Below are positions 1-7,854 of a DNA stretch of 64,000 nucleotides, piece by piece. The stretch covers positions 1-64,000 of the forward strand of contig RDXY01000005.1 of NCBI GenBank assembly GCA_004293045.1. The letters run 5' to 3'. The position numbers and the translations under genes were made by a program. The DNA comes from Flavobacteriia bacterium (GTDB lineage Bacteria > Bacteroidota > Bacteroidia > Flavobacteriales > Flavobacteriaceae). Under the pieces are notes generated by a model that worked only from the letters and a program-made list of their open reading frames with translations, was not told the DNA's origin and made no database searches. Position 1 is the first letter of the stretch; every line of letters starts with the position of its first letter.

Positions 1-156
1 TTAAGTGCTGGTTTTGAATATTTATTAATCGGCAGACGACATTTACGAGATAATAATTCGTGGATGCACAATTCTGAAAGGTTAGTAAAAGGCCGAAATC
101 GCTGTACGCTAATGATACACTCAGAAGATTTTGCACTAATGTTCTCGGCAATTTGA
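1..156 (+). pseudogene. C-terminal fragment of a molybdopterin oxidoreductase, cut at both sides
   Basis: Reading from base 1 in frame gives about 44 residues that include LLIGRRHLRDNNSWMHNSER and then LVKGRNRCTLMIH. I recognise this as the molybdopterin-dinucleotide-binding end of FdhF/BisC-type oxidoreductases, where a GRR-x-NNSWMHN-x-LVKG-x-RCTL stretch is typical. After about residue 42 the similarity stops and the frame reaches TGA at 154-156, well before the family's usual end. From about base 119 the opposite strand reads instead as the start of dihydroorotase. The piece is therefore joined to foreign sequence. It may be a genuine rearrangement or an assembly chimera, and the window alone cannot tell which. 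The family call is fairly secure because the motif is long. Confidence 0.6.
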
Positions 157-245
157 CGGATGATTTCATTCTCAATTAATACATCGCCTTCAAAGACGCT
201 CCCTTCATTTACAATTCTTGCATTTTTAATTAAAAATGTACTCAT
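119..245 (-). pseudogene. pyrC: N-terminal fragment of dihydroorotase, interrupted
   Basis: The minus strand starts at ATG 245, directly after the TAG of the upstream mannosyltransferase gene with no spacer. It reads MSTFLIKNARIVNEG, then FEGDVLIENEIIRQIAENIS and AKSSE, which is the amidohydrolase N-terminal beta-sandwich typical of bacteroidotal dihydroorotase (de novo pyrimidine synthesis). The expected metal site (a GxIDxQVHFREPG-type motif) should follow within about 20 residues but is absent. The frame instead continues antisense through the molybdopterin oxidoreductase fragment. In flavobacteria I expect pyrC to follow the polyprenol-phosphate mannose synthase gene on the same strand, so the N-terminal piece is in its usual place and the break lies near 119-136. 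As it stands it cannot encode an active enzyme. Confidence 0.6.
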
Positions 246-968
246 CTATAGTTTGTTAAATATTTTTCTAATTCGTAACATAATCACGCCAATTACAGCT
301 TCGCGAATAATCGCACCGCTCATCTTAGATTCGCCTAACGTTCTGTCTGTGAAAATAATGGGCACTTCTTCTATCTTAAATTTGTTTACAAAGGCACGGT
401 ATTTCATTTCTATTTGAAAAGCATATCCTACAAATTTAATTTTATCAATATTAATAATTTCTAAAACATTTCTTTTATAACAAATAAAACCTGCTGTAGC
501 ATCATGAATTTGCATACCCGTAATAAATTTTACATAAACAGAAGCAAAATAAGACATTAAAACTCGGTTTAAAGGCCAATTAACCACGTTTACACCTTTG
601 GAGTATCTTGAGCCAACTGCTACATCAGCACCATTTTGACAAGCCAAATATAGTTTTTCTAAATCGTTTGGATTGTGAGAAAAATCAGCATCCATTTCAT
701 AAATAAATAGATAGTTATGCGAAAGCGCCCATTTAAAACCATGCACGTATGCAGTTCCTAAACCTGATTTTTTTGTTCTAACTTCTAAAAATAATTTTTC
801 CGGATATTGTTTTTGTAATTCCACTACTTTATTAAAAGTTCCGTCTGGGGAATTATCATCCACAATTAAAACGTGGAAAGTTGAAGGCAATTGAAAAACA
901 GCATGGATAATCCGTTCTATATTTTCAATTTCATTATATGTAGGTATAATTACTATTCCTGCTGACAT
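246..968 (-). CDS. Polyprenol-phosphate mannose synthase (GT2 family)
   Basis: The 240-residue product is a family 2 glycosyltransferase that moves a sugar, probably mannose from GDP-mannose, onto a polyprenyl phosphate at the inner face of the cytoplasmic membrane. The N-terminus has the GT-A signature IIPTYNEIENI, a nucleotide-binding VDDNSPDGT, the metal-binding DADFSHNP and VGSRYSKG, all in the expected order. No C-terminal membrane domain is present, so it is the short soluble type. Its stop codon touches the start of pyrC, indicating one operon. A lipid-linked mannose donor would suit the DUF2723 (GT117-like) membrane protein at 58.6-61.8 kb, but that link is inference. Confidence 0.88.
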   Translation of the reverse strand: MSAGIVIIPTYNEIENIERIIHAVFQLPSTFHVLIVDDNSPDGTFNKVVELQKQYPEKLFLEVRTKKSGLGTAYVHGFKWALSHNYLFIYEMDADFSHNPNDLEKLYLACQNGADVAVGSRYSKGVNVVNWPLNRVLMSYFASVYVKFITGMQIHDATAGFICYKRNVLEIINIDKIKFVGYAFQIEMKYRAFVNKFKIEEVPIIFTDRTLGESKMSGAIIREAVIGVIMLRIRKIFNKL

Positions 969-1053
969 GTTATTTTCTTTACGTTACAAAATTAAGTTAT
1001 TTTTATATTTATTTTCTTAATAATTTAATAATTAATTGAGTTATTTTTTTTGC

Positions 1054-1061
1054 TATTTTTG
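1054..1061 (+). promoter_or_regulatory. Bacteroidota -7 promoter element TATTTTTG
   Basis: TATTTTTG matches the TAnnTTTG consensus and ends only four bases before ATG 1066. It argues against the upstream start at 1036 in the ORF track, and it suggests a very short or absent leader. Confidence 0.4.
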
Positions 1062-1065
1062 TAGC

Positions 1066-1731
1066 ATGAATATCATACCATTATCAGAACGAATTTTAGT
1101 CAACAAAGATTGGGCCACCGTATTATTTGTGTTGGCAATTGCTGTTGTTGCCCTTAATAAAACTATTTTTTCGATTAGATTTAATGAATTTATAAAACTG
1201 GGTTATTCTGACAAATATAATAAAGTGTATAAAGACACTAATAATTTATTAAGTTGGTTTACTATTTCCATGTTTGTAATTCAATTAATTTCTTTTTCCT
1301 TTTTTATTTTATTGTTGTTAAGCTATTTTAATTACACAAAAGTTGATAATTATATTACTTATATTCAAATAATAACGTTTTTATTTGTTTTTATTTTATC
1401 AAAGTTTTTAATAGAAAAAATCATAGCAACAGTAATAAATTCTGAAAGTTTAGTAGATAAATTTAATCTTATTAAAGTTAATTATAGAGCTTTTTTAGGG
1501 TTTGTATTATTGCCAATTAATATTGTTATGTATTATAACTTTTGGCCCATAAAAGAAGTTTTTTTTATAATACTAAGTGTTTTTGTGCTTTACAACCTTT
1601 TCACCTATTATTTTTTAGTGAAAACATTTCAAAAGTCAATATTAAGTAAATTGTTTTATTTTATTTTGTATCTTTGCACGCTTGAAATAGTCCCGTATTA
1701 TTTCATGTATTATTGGGTAACAAAAAATTAG
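1066..1731 (+). CDS. DUF4271 integral membrane protein
   Basis: The 221-residue protein has about six hydrophobic segments, for example in WATVLFVLAIAVVALN and ILLLLSYF, and a short cytoplasmic-like C-terminus. It resembles the DUF4271 family, which is confined to Bacteroidota and has no known function. I chose ATG 1066 (MNIIPLSER) over the 1036 start because a -7 element overlaps the longer version and homologues begin near this Met. It sits 12 bases upstream of hemD, as in other flavobacteria, and its 3' end carries the probable hemD promoter. No catalytic motif is visible. Confidence 0.8.
   Translation: MNIIPLSERILVNKDWATVLFVLAIAVVALNKTIFSIRFNEFIKLGYSDKYNKVYKDTNNLLSWFTISMFVIQLISFSFFILLLLSYFNYTKVDNYITYIQIITFLFVFILSKFLIEKIIATVINSESLVDKFNLIKVNYRAFLGFVLLPINIVMYYNFWPIKEVFFIILSVFVLYNLFTYYFLVKTFQKSILSKLFYFILYLCTLEIVPYYFMYYWVTKN
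1669..1676 (+). promoter_or_regulatory. -7 element TATCTTTG upstream of hemD
   Basis: TATCTTTG is a full match to TAnnTTTG and lies inside the 3' end of the DUF4271 gene, 67 bases before the hemD start. No well-spaced -33 TTTG is evident, so an internal promoter for hemD is possible but not certain. Confidence 0.4.
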
Positions 1732-1743
1732 GATTTTTTAGGT

Positions 1744-2502
1744 ATGTCAAATTTGAAAGTAAAAACGATTTTGGTTTCTCAACCAGAACCTAAAGTGGAT
1801 AATTCTCCATATCACGATTTGCAAAATAAATTTAAGGTTAAAATTGACTTTAGACCTTTTATTCATATTGAAGGCGTTTCGGCTAAGGAAGTAAGAGCGC
1901 AAAAAATTGATTTAAATAATTTTACGGCAATTATATTTACTAGTAAAAATGCTATAGATCACTTTTTTAGAGTTGCTGAAGAAATGAGATATAAAATTCC
2001 TGAAGATTTAAAATATTTTTGTCAATCTGAAGCGGTGGCGTTTTACTTACAAAAATATGTAGTGTACAGAAAGCGTAAAATATATGTGGGTCAGAAAGAT
2101 TTTTCTGATTTAACACCTCTCATAAAGAAATATAAAGACGAAAAATTTTTATTACCAAATACAGATCAGTTAAATCATGATGTTCCACAAACACTAGATG
2201 GTTTAAAAGTAGATTGGAAACAGGGTATTTTCTACAAAACAGTAATGAGTGACTTATCTGATTTAAAAGATGTTTACTATGATGTTTTGGCATTTTTTAG
2301 CCCAACAGGAATAAAATCTTTGTTCAAGAATTTCCCAAATTTTGAGCAAAACAATACTAGAATTGCTGTGTTTGGACCAACCACTCAGAAAGAAGCTTTA
2401 GATCACGGATTACGAGTTGATATTTTAGCTCCTGCACCAGGCACACCCTCTATGACAGGTGCTTTGGAAAAATATGTAGCAGAAGCAAATAAAGGAAAAT
2501 AA
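1744..2502 (+). CDS. hemD: Uroporphyrinogen-III synthase
   Basis: The 252-residue cytosolic protein has the two-lobed architecture of HemD, which closes hydroxymethylbilane to uroporphyrinogen III in tetrapyrrole synthesis. Recognisable stretches are ILVSQPEP near the start, IIFTSKNAIDHFF (lobe 1), FFSPTGIKSL (lobe 2) and VFGPTTQKEA, the usual G-x-T-T turn. Sequence conservation in this family is low, so the call rests on these motifs and on the DUF4271-hemD pairing known in flavobacteria. A strong hairpin terminator follows 19 bases after the stop, and the convergent pckA gene lies beyond it. Confidence 0.85.
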   Translation: MSNLKVKTILVSQPEPKVDNSPYHDLQNKFKVKIDFRPFIHIEGVSAKEVRAQKIDLNNFTAIIFTSKNAIDHFFRVAEEMRYKIPEDLKYFCQSEAVAFYLQKYVVYRKRKIYVGQKDFSDLTPLIKKYKDEKFLLPNTDQLNHDVPQTLDGLKVDWKQGIFYKTVMSDLSDLKDVYYDVLAFFSPTGIKSLFKNFPNFEQNNTRIAVFGPTTQKEALDHGLRVDILAPAPGTPSMTGALEKYVAEANKGK

Positions 2503-2521
2503 TATTTTTATAATTAAATTA

Positions 2522-2551
2522 AAAAAGCGTTCAGAAATGAACGCTTTTTTT
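2522..2551. terminator. Bidirectional terminator between hemD and pckA
   Basis: AAGCGTTCA and TGAACGCTT form the arms around a GAAA loop, with A-runs before and T-runs after, so it can work in both directions. Confidence 0.85.
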
Positions 2552-2563
2552 GTGCCACAAAAA

Positions 2564-2589
2564 AAAACGTCTTGTTTTCAAGACGTTTT
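2564..2589. terminator. Second hairpin, terminator for pckA
   Basis: AACGTCTTG and CAAGACGTT pair around TTTT. Read on the minus strand the stem is followed by a T-run, which suits termination of pckA. Confidence 0.7.
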
Positions 2590-2617
2590 CAAAAGTAGGT
2601 TAATTAGGTAGATTATT

Positions 2618-4243
2618 TTATAATTTAGGACCGGCTTGAACTAAAGCGGCTCCTTCTTCATTGTCTGTATATTGAATAAAATTCTTAATAAAAAGAGTCG
2701 CTAAATCTTTAGCTTTTGAATCCCAATCGGAAGCATTTTCATAGGTATTTCTTGGATCTAAAATTGTAGCATCAACATCATGTAATGCGGTAGGTACCAC
2801 AAAATTAAAAACAGGTATAGTTGTAGTGGCTGCTTTTTCAATGGAACCATCTAAAATGGCATCAATTATAGCTCTGGTGTCTTTAATAGAAATTCGTTTT
2901 CCAGTTCCATTCCAACCTGTGTTAACCATATAAGCAGTAGCTTGGTGTTTTTCCATTTTTTTTACTAACTCTTCCCCATATTTTGTTGGATGTAACGTTA
3001 AAAAGGCTTTTCCAAAACAAGCAGAAAATGTAGGTTGCGGTTCAGTAACTCCTCTTTCAGTACCTGCTAATTTTGCTGTAAATCCGGATAAAAAATAATA
3101 TTTAGTTTGTTCTGGAGTTAATTTTGAAACTGGAGGCATCACTCCAAAAGCATCAGCTGTTAAAAAGATAACTTTAGTAGCATGTCCTGCTTTTGAAATT
3201 GGTTTTACAATATTATTAATATGATAAATTGGGTAAGAAACACGCGTATTTTGTGTTACGGAACCATCTTTAAAATCTATTTTACCATTGGCATCAACGG
3301 TAACATTTTCTAATAAGGCATCTTTTTTTATGGCTTTAAAAATATCAGGTTCGTTTGCGGCACTTAAATCTATAGTTTTTGCATAGCAGCCGCCTTCAAA
3401 ATTAAATACGCCATCATTGTCCCAACCATGTTCGTCATCGCCGATTAATTCGCGTTTTGGATCGGTTGATAACGTTGTTTTTCCTGTTCCAGAAAGCCCA
3501 AAGAAAACAGCCACATCACCCTCTTTTCCTTTATTAGCAGAACAGTGCATAGAAGAAATTCCTTGTAAGGGTAAGTAGTAATTCATCAAGGCGAATAACC
3601 CTTTTTTCATTTCTCCACCATACCAAGTACCACCAATTAATTGGATTTTTTCTGTTAAATTAAACGCAACATACACTTCAGAATTTAAATGGTGTGCGGC
3701 ATAATCTTTAAAGGTTGTTTTAGAGCCATTCATCACTACAAAATCTGGTTCGCCAAAATTTGCTAATTCTTCTGCGTTTGGTCTGATAAACATATTTGTT
3801 ACAAAATGTGCTTGCCAGGCCACTTCCATAATGAAACGAACTTTTAAACGCGTATTTTCATTTGCGCCACAAAACGCATCTATTACAAAAAGTCTTTTCC
3901 CAGATAATTGTGAGGAAGTGGTTTCTTTTAATGCGTTCCAAGTTTCTGTTGAAATTGGTTTGTTATCGTTAACCGCTTTTTCAGAATTCCACCAAATAGT
4001 ATTTTCTGTTGTGCTATCTTTAACAATATATTTGTCTTTTGGAGAACGACCTGTAAATTCACCTGTCATTACATTTACAGCGCCAAGTTCTGTTAATTGT
4101 CCTTTTTCATAACCTTGTAGGTTGTTATTTAATTCTTCGTCATAAAGTAAATCATATGAGGGGTTGTATACGATTTCTGTAACATTTTTGATTCCATATT
4201 TTTCTAACGAAATCGATTTCGTAAATTGAGCGTAGGTATCCAT
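2618..4243 (-). CDS. pckA: Phosphoenolpyruvate carboxykinase (ATP)
   Basis: The 541-residue enzyme interconverts oxaloacetate plus ATP with PEP, CO2 and ADP, the first committed step of gluconeogenesis. The kinase-1a P-loop [11 protein letters not shown] is present, followed by the metal-binding DDEHGWD and a downstream [12 protein letters not shown]. Earlier the substrate Arg motif [11 protein letters not shown] is intact. Length matches the ATP-dependent family (about 530-540). The start [10 protein letters not shown] agrees with flavobacterial homologues. A -7 element lies 35 bases upstream, and two hairpins lie downstream, so it is probably a monocistronic unit. Confidence 0.97.
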   Translation of the reverse strand: MDTYAQFTKSISLEKYGIKNVTEIVYNPSYDLLYDEELNNNLQGYEKGQLTELGAVNVMTGEFTGRSPKDKYIVKDSTTENTIWWNSEKAVNDNKPISTETWNALKETTSSQLSGKRLFVIDAFCGANENTRLKVRFIMEVAWQAHFVTNMFIRPNAEELANFGEPDFVVMNGSKTTFKDYAAHHLNSEVYVAFNLTEKIQLIGGTWYGGEMKKGLFALMNYYLPLQGISSMHCSANKGKEGDVAVFFGLSGTGKTTLSTDPKRELIGDDEHGWDNDGVFNFEGGCYAKTIDLSAANEPDIFKAIKKDALLENVTVDANGKIDFKDGSVTQNTRVSYPIYHINNIVKPISKAGHATKVIFLTADAFGVMPPVSKLTPEQTKYYFLSGFTAKLAGTERGVTEPQPTFSACFGKAFLTLHPTKYGEELVKKMEKHQATAYMVNTGWNGTGKRISIKDTRAIIDAILDGSIEKAATTTIPVFNFVVPTALHDVDATILDPRNTYENASDWDSKAKDLATLFIKNFIQYTDNEEGAALVQAGPKL

Positions 4244-4277
4244 AAAATTATTAGTTATGTTGCTTTTATTTAAAGTG

Positions 4278-4285
4278 CAAAATTA
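4278..4285 (-). promoter_or_regulatory. -7 element for pckA (TAATTTTG)
   Basis: On the minus strand TAATTTTG fits TAnnTTTG, 35 bases from the pckA start. The -33 box is not clear. Confidence 0.35.
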
Positions 4286-4315
4286 AACAATAATTTGACA
4301 ATTAAACGGTTTCTG

Positions 4316-4699
4316 TTATTTTTTCGAAAAAATAGCGTAAAATAAATATCCCCATGATAGTATAAGAAGTAGACCTCCTATTGGAGTTACGGGGCCAATA
4401 AGTTTTGATTTTACTCCAGTTAAACCATTAGTTGTTAATACATAAATGGAACCCGAAAAAAATAATACACCTATTAAAGTCAAATAAAATATGATTGTTT
4501 TTTCCTTTAATGTAAGGATTTGCGTCGTGCCAATGAACAATAAAAATAAGGCATGATACATTTGATATTTAACACCTGTTTCAAAAGAATTTAATTGTTC
4601 AATAGAAAGTATTTTTTTTAAGGCATGCGCGCCAAAAGCTCCAAATATAATAGCTAAAAAGCCCAAAGTACAAGCTGCAAGAAGAATTTTCTTTTCCAT
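4316..4699 (-). CDS. DUF423 (YgdD-type) small membrane protein
   Basis: The 127-residue protein has four predicted membrane helices and the family hallmark GAFGAHALKK after the first helix, followed by YHALFLLF. These are characteristic of DUF423 (YgdD/YwdK), whose biochemical role is unknown. Length is standard for the family. It lies between pckA and the divergent saccharopine dehydrogenase gene, an order I recall from other Flavobacterium genomes. Nothing in the sequence links it to either neighbour's reaction. Confidence 0.85.
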   Translation of the reverse strand: MEKKILLAACTLGFLAIIFGAFGAHALKKILSIEQLNSFETGVKYQMYHALFLLFIGTTQILTLKEKTIIFYLTLIGVLFFSGSIYVLTTNGLTGVKSKLIGPVTPIGGLLLILSWGYLFYAIFSKK

Positions 4700-4818
4700 G
4701 GATAGTGTTTTATCTCTTTACAAAGATAATCAACTTCAAATCAAGTTTTTTTATTAATGCTAGATTTTATTTTTTTGAAATATAACATTTCATTACCTTC
4801 GTGTGATATTATAGTAAA

Positions 4819-6180
4819 ATGAGAAAGATATTAATTATAGGAGCAGGTCGATCTGCTTCTTCACTTATAAAATATTTATTAGATAAATCAGAATCAGAAA
4901 ACTTGTTACTTACAATTGCTGATTTATCCGAAGCATTAGCCAATAAGAAAACGGGTAATCATAAAAATGCTCGTGCCATTTCTTTTGATGTTTGTAATGA
5001 CGAACAACGTAAACAAGAAATTCAACAAGCAGATATTGTTATTTCGATGTTACCAGCTCATCTTCATATTGAGGTAGCTAAAGATTGTATTTTTTATAAG
5101 AAAAGTATGATTACAGCATCGTACATTAGTGAAGAAATGAAAAATTTGGATTCCCAAGCTAAAGAAAACCAAATTGTATTGATGAATGAAATTGGTTTAG
5201 ATCCAGGAATCGACCACATGAGTGCCATGAAAATTATGGACGAAATTAAAAGTATAGGGGGAAAAATTATTCTTTTCGAATCTTTTTGTGGCGGATTAGT
5301 GGCTCCTGAAAGTGATACCAATTTATGGAATTATAAATTTACCTGGAATCCAAGAAATGTAGTTTTAGCAGGTCAAGGCGGCGCAGCAAAATTCATACAA
5401 GAAGGCACTTATAAGTACATTCCCTATCATAAATTATTTAGAAGAACCGAATTTTTAGAAGTTGAAGGTTTTGGACGATTTGAAGCTTACGCCAATAGAG
5501 ATTCTTTGAAATATAGAGAAATTTATGGATTACAAAATGCAGAAACCTGTTATCGTGGAACTATAAGAAGAGTAGGTTTTTCAAAAGCATGGGACGTATT
5601 TGTGCAATTAGGCATGACGGATGATACTTATATTTTAGATGATTCTGAACACTTGAGTAATCGCGATTTTGTGAATTTATTTTTACCATATCATCCAACG
5701 GATTCAGTAGAAATTAAACTCAGACATCAATTAAAAATTGATCAAGATGATGTAATTTGGGACAAACTTTTGGAGTTAGATTTGTTTAGCAAGTCGGTGG
5801 TTACGGGGCTAAAAAATGCCACTCCCGCGCAAATGTTAGAAAAAATACTATCATATAAATGGTCGCTACAACCAGAGGATAAAGACATGATTGTGATGTA
5901 TCATAAAATAGGTTATGAAATTAATGGTGAGCAAAAACAAATTGATGCTACTATGGTTTGCTTGGGAGACGATCAAACGTACACTGCGATGGCAAAAACG
6001 GTGGGGTTACCCGTAGCCATTGCCACTTTGAAAATATTAAATGGTGAGATACAAACTACAGGTGTGCAATTGCCTATTTCTAAAGAAGTTTACTTGCCCA
6101 TTTTAAAAGAATTAGAACAGTATGGTGTAGTTTTTAAAGAATTTGATGTGCCCTACTTTGGATATAATTATTATGATTAA
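4819..6180 (+). CDS. Saccharopine dehydrogenase family protein
   Basis: The 453-residue cytosolic protein starts with a Rossmann dinucleotide motif (IIGAGRSASSL), followed by VISMLPAHLH and GLDPGIDHMSA, which are typical of saccharopine reductase/dehydrogenase-like enzymes. The C-terminal half carries the family's alpha/beta domain ending in YFGYNYYD. In lysine metabolism such enzymes link saccharopine to 2-aminoadipate semialdehyde. An ALDH7-type aminoadipate semialdehyde dehydrogenase occurs 39 kb away in this window, which fits a lysine breakdown route, although the genes are not linked. A palindromic hairpin follows the stop. Confidence 0.85.
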   Translation: MRKILIIGAGRSASSLIKYLLDKSESENLLLTIADLSEALANKKTGNHKNARAISFDVCNDEQRKQEIQQADIVISMLPAHLHIEVAKDCIFYKKSMITASYISEEMKNLDSQAKENQIVLMNEIGLDPGIDHMSAMKIMDEIKSIGGKIILFESFCGGLVAPESDTNLWNYKFTWNPRNVVLAGQGGAAKFIQEGTYKYIPYHKLFRRTEFLEVEGFGRFEAYANRDSLKYREIYGLQNAETCYRGTIRRVGFSKAWDVFVQLGMTDDTYILDDSEHLSNRDFVNLFLPYHPTDSVEIKLRHQLKIDQDDVIWDKLLELDLFSKSVVTGLKNATPAQMLEKILSYKWSLQPEDKDMIVMYHKIGYEINGEQKQIDATMVCLGDDQTYTAMAKTVGLPVAIATLKILNGEIQTTGVQLPISKEVYLPILKELEQYGVVFKEFDVPYFGYNYYD

Positions 6181-6186
6181 ATAAAA

Positions 6187-6223
6187 AAATCCAAATTCCG
6201 AAATCATTTCGAAATTTGGATTT
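6187..6223. terminator. Hairpin terminator between convergent genes
   Basis: AAATCCAAATT and the matching AAATTTGGATTT flank an inner CGAAAT/ATTTCG stem. The arms have a roughly 7-base rhythm like other tracts in this window. It serves both the saccharopine dehydrogenase gene and the convergent peptidase gene. Confidence 0.6.
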
Positions 6224-6244
6224 ACTATTTTAGATTTATAAGAA

Positions 6245-6934
6245 TTAATCTCTAGTCGCGCCCATATATCGCATTATATAATATAATAACGTTGCTATTG
6301 AACCTAATGCGGCAACTAAATAGGTTCTGGCAGCCCATTTTAATGAATCTTCTGCGCCAGCATATTCTTCTTGACCCAACATATTTTTGTTTTTCAACCA
6401 AGCCAAAGCACGATTACTTGCATCATATTCTACAGGTAACGTAATTATAGAAAAAATAGTAGTGGCAGCAAATAAAATTATTCCGATTAGTAACAAAGAA
6501 GGAAATGTGTTTAACATTAGAATGCCTGCTAATAAAACCCATTGCATATAATTTGAAGCAATTTCCACAACAGGCACTAGTTTGGAACGCATCGTAAGCC
6601 ATTCGTAAGCCTGAGCATGTTGCACGGCATGACCCACTTCATGAGCGGCTACCGCTGCTGCTGCTGCATTTCGTTGGTTATAAACGGCCTCTGACAAATT
6701 TACGGTTTTATCAGTAGGGTTGTAATGATCCGTTAATCTTCCAGAAGTAGAAATGACTTTTACATCACGAATCCCATGATCAGCAAGCATTTTTTCTGCA
6801 ATTTCTGCACCAGACATCCCATTTCTTAGGGTAAGTTTAGAGTAATGTTCAAATTTTGATTTTAATCTATTTGAAACCAACCAGCTAAAAAGCATAATTA
6901 CTCCACCAATTATCATTGAACCTGTATCAAACAT
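6245..6934 (-). CDS. Neutral zinc metallopeptidase (YugP family)
   Basis: The 229-residue membrane protein has an N-terminal helix (MIIGGVIMLFSWLVSN), the zincin motif AAHEVGHAVQH near residue 95 (HEVGH fits HExxH), and two further helices toward the C-terminus. This is the organisation of the YugP/DUF1751 'zinc metallopeptidase' family. The substrate is not known, but membrane protein quality control is often assumed. Length is normal. A possible -7 element (TAACTTTG, minus strand, 6986-6993) lies about 50 bases upstream. The gene appears to stand alone. Confidence 0.88.
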   Translation of the reverse strand: MFDTGSMIIGGVIMLFSWLVSNRLKSKFEHYSKLTLRNGMSGAEIAEKMLADHGIRDVKVISTSGRLTDHYNPTDKTVNLSEAVYNQRNAAAAAVAAHEVGHAVQHAQAYEWLTMRSKLVPVVEIASNYMQWVLLAGILMLNTFPSLLLIGIILFAATTIFSIITLPVEYDASNRALAWLKNKNMLGQEEYAGAEDSLKWAARTYLVAALGSIATLLYYIMRYMGATRD

Positions 6935-7105
6935 ATTTTTAATTTTAAAAATTTAAAGTTACTAAATAAATATCAAATTATGAGCCAAAGTTAAAAAATG
7001 ACAAGTTGTCAATATTAATTTATTATTTATTTGATGAAACCAAATATTATTACAATAAATAAAAAGATTCAATTTGTATTATCCACTAAATTCAATTAGA
7101 ATGTC

Positions 7106-7774
7106 TTAAAATACTATACCTAATACAAATCGATTATTATTTCTTTCATTAATTGAATTTGCTATATTTCCGTAATCAGACTTCCATTTCCCATTGGAGA
7201 AAGCCAATTCATAGGCGCAATTTAATCTGAATTTATAAAATTTATCTTTAAATAGATAAATAGATAAAGAAGGTCCTGCATAAAACATTTGATTTCTTAT
7301 TGATAGTAATCCGCCATTTGTATTGGGGTTTAAATTATTAAAATCAATGGTATTATTTTTAGAATACAAATCTACTTCTGAAGAGGTTCCTGCTAAACTT
7401 AACCCAGAAGTAAATGCAAAATTAGTCTTATTTATCAGGTTATAATGAAAGCGAATACGTCCCGTAAAATGCATATTCTTATTCTTTGATGTTGTATTCT
7501 CTTTTTTATTTTCTCCAAATCCAAATTCAAAATCTGAAGAATATTTTTTACCAAAAACATTAAAGCCAAAAACAAATTCTGCCGGACTGTTATCTAAAAG
7601 TACAACATTTGATGCTTGTAAATTTCTATTAAGATTTAAATTGTCTTGAATATTCGCATTAACTCCAATATAAAAAGAAGCATCAACATTACTTTTGTTT
7701 TTTATTTCATTTTTTTCTTGAGCGGTTCCAAGTTGAAAAGCAACGAAAAAAGTGGCAAGTATAATTTTTCTCAT
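7106..7774 (-). CDS. Outer-membrane beta-barrel protein, function unknown
   Basis: The 222-residue protein has a signal peptide (MRKIILATFFVAFQLGTAQ, cut after A-Q) and then alternating hydrophobic/polar strands ending in an aromatic, YELAFSNGKW...RFVLGIVF, the pattern of a small porin-like barrel. No enzyme motif is seen. It lies between the metallopeptidase and leuS genes on the same strand, but gaps of over 80 bases on each side give no strong operon sign. I do not recognise a specific family. Confidence 0.6.
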   Translation of the reverse strand: MRKIILATFFVAFQLGTAQEKNEIKNKSNVDASFYIGVNANIQDNLNLNRNLQASNVVLLDNSPAEFVFGFNVFGKKYSSDFEFGFGENKKENTTSKNKNMHFTGRIRFHYNLINKTNFAFTSGLSLAGTSSEVDLYSKNNTIDFNNLNPNTNGGLLSIRNQMFYAGPSLSIYLFKDKFYKFRLNCAYELAFSNGKWKSDYGNIANSINERNNNRFVLGIVF

Positions 7775-7854
7775 TTTATTAAAAAATTTAATGTTATTAC
7801 TACAAAATTAAAATCAGGACAACTAAAATCTATTAATAATTTGTTAAAATAACT

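Noticed and set aside
160-417. 85-residue plus-strand ORF
   Set aside because: It is antisense to the mannosyltransferase gene and the dihydroorotase start, and shows no family resemblance.
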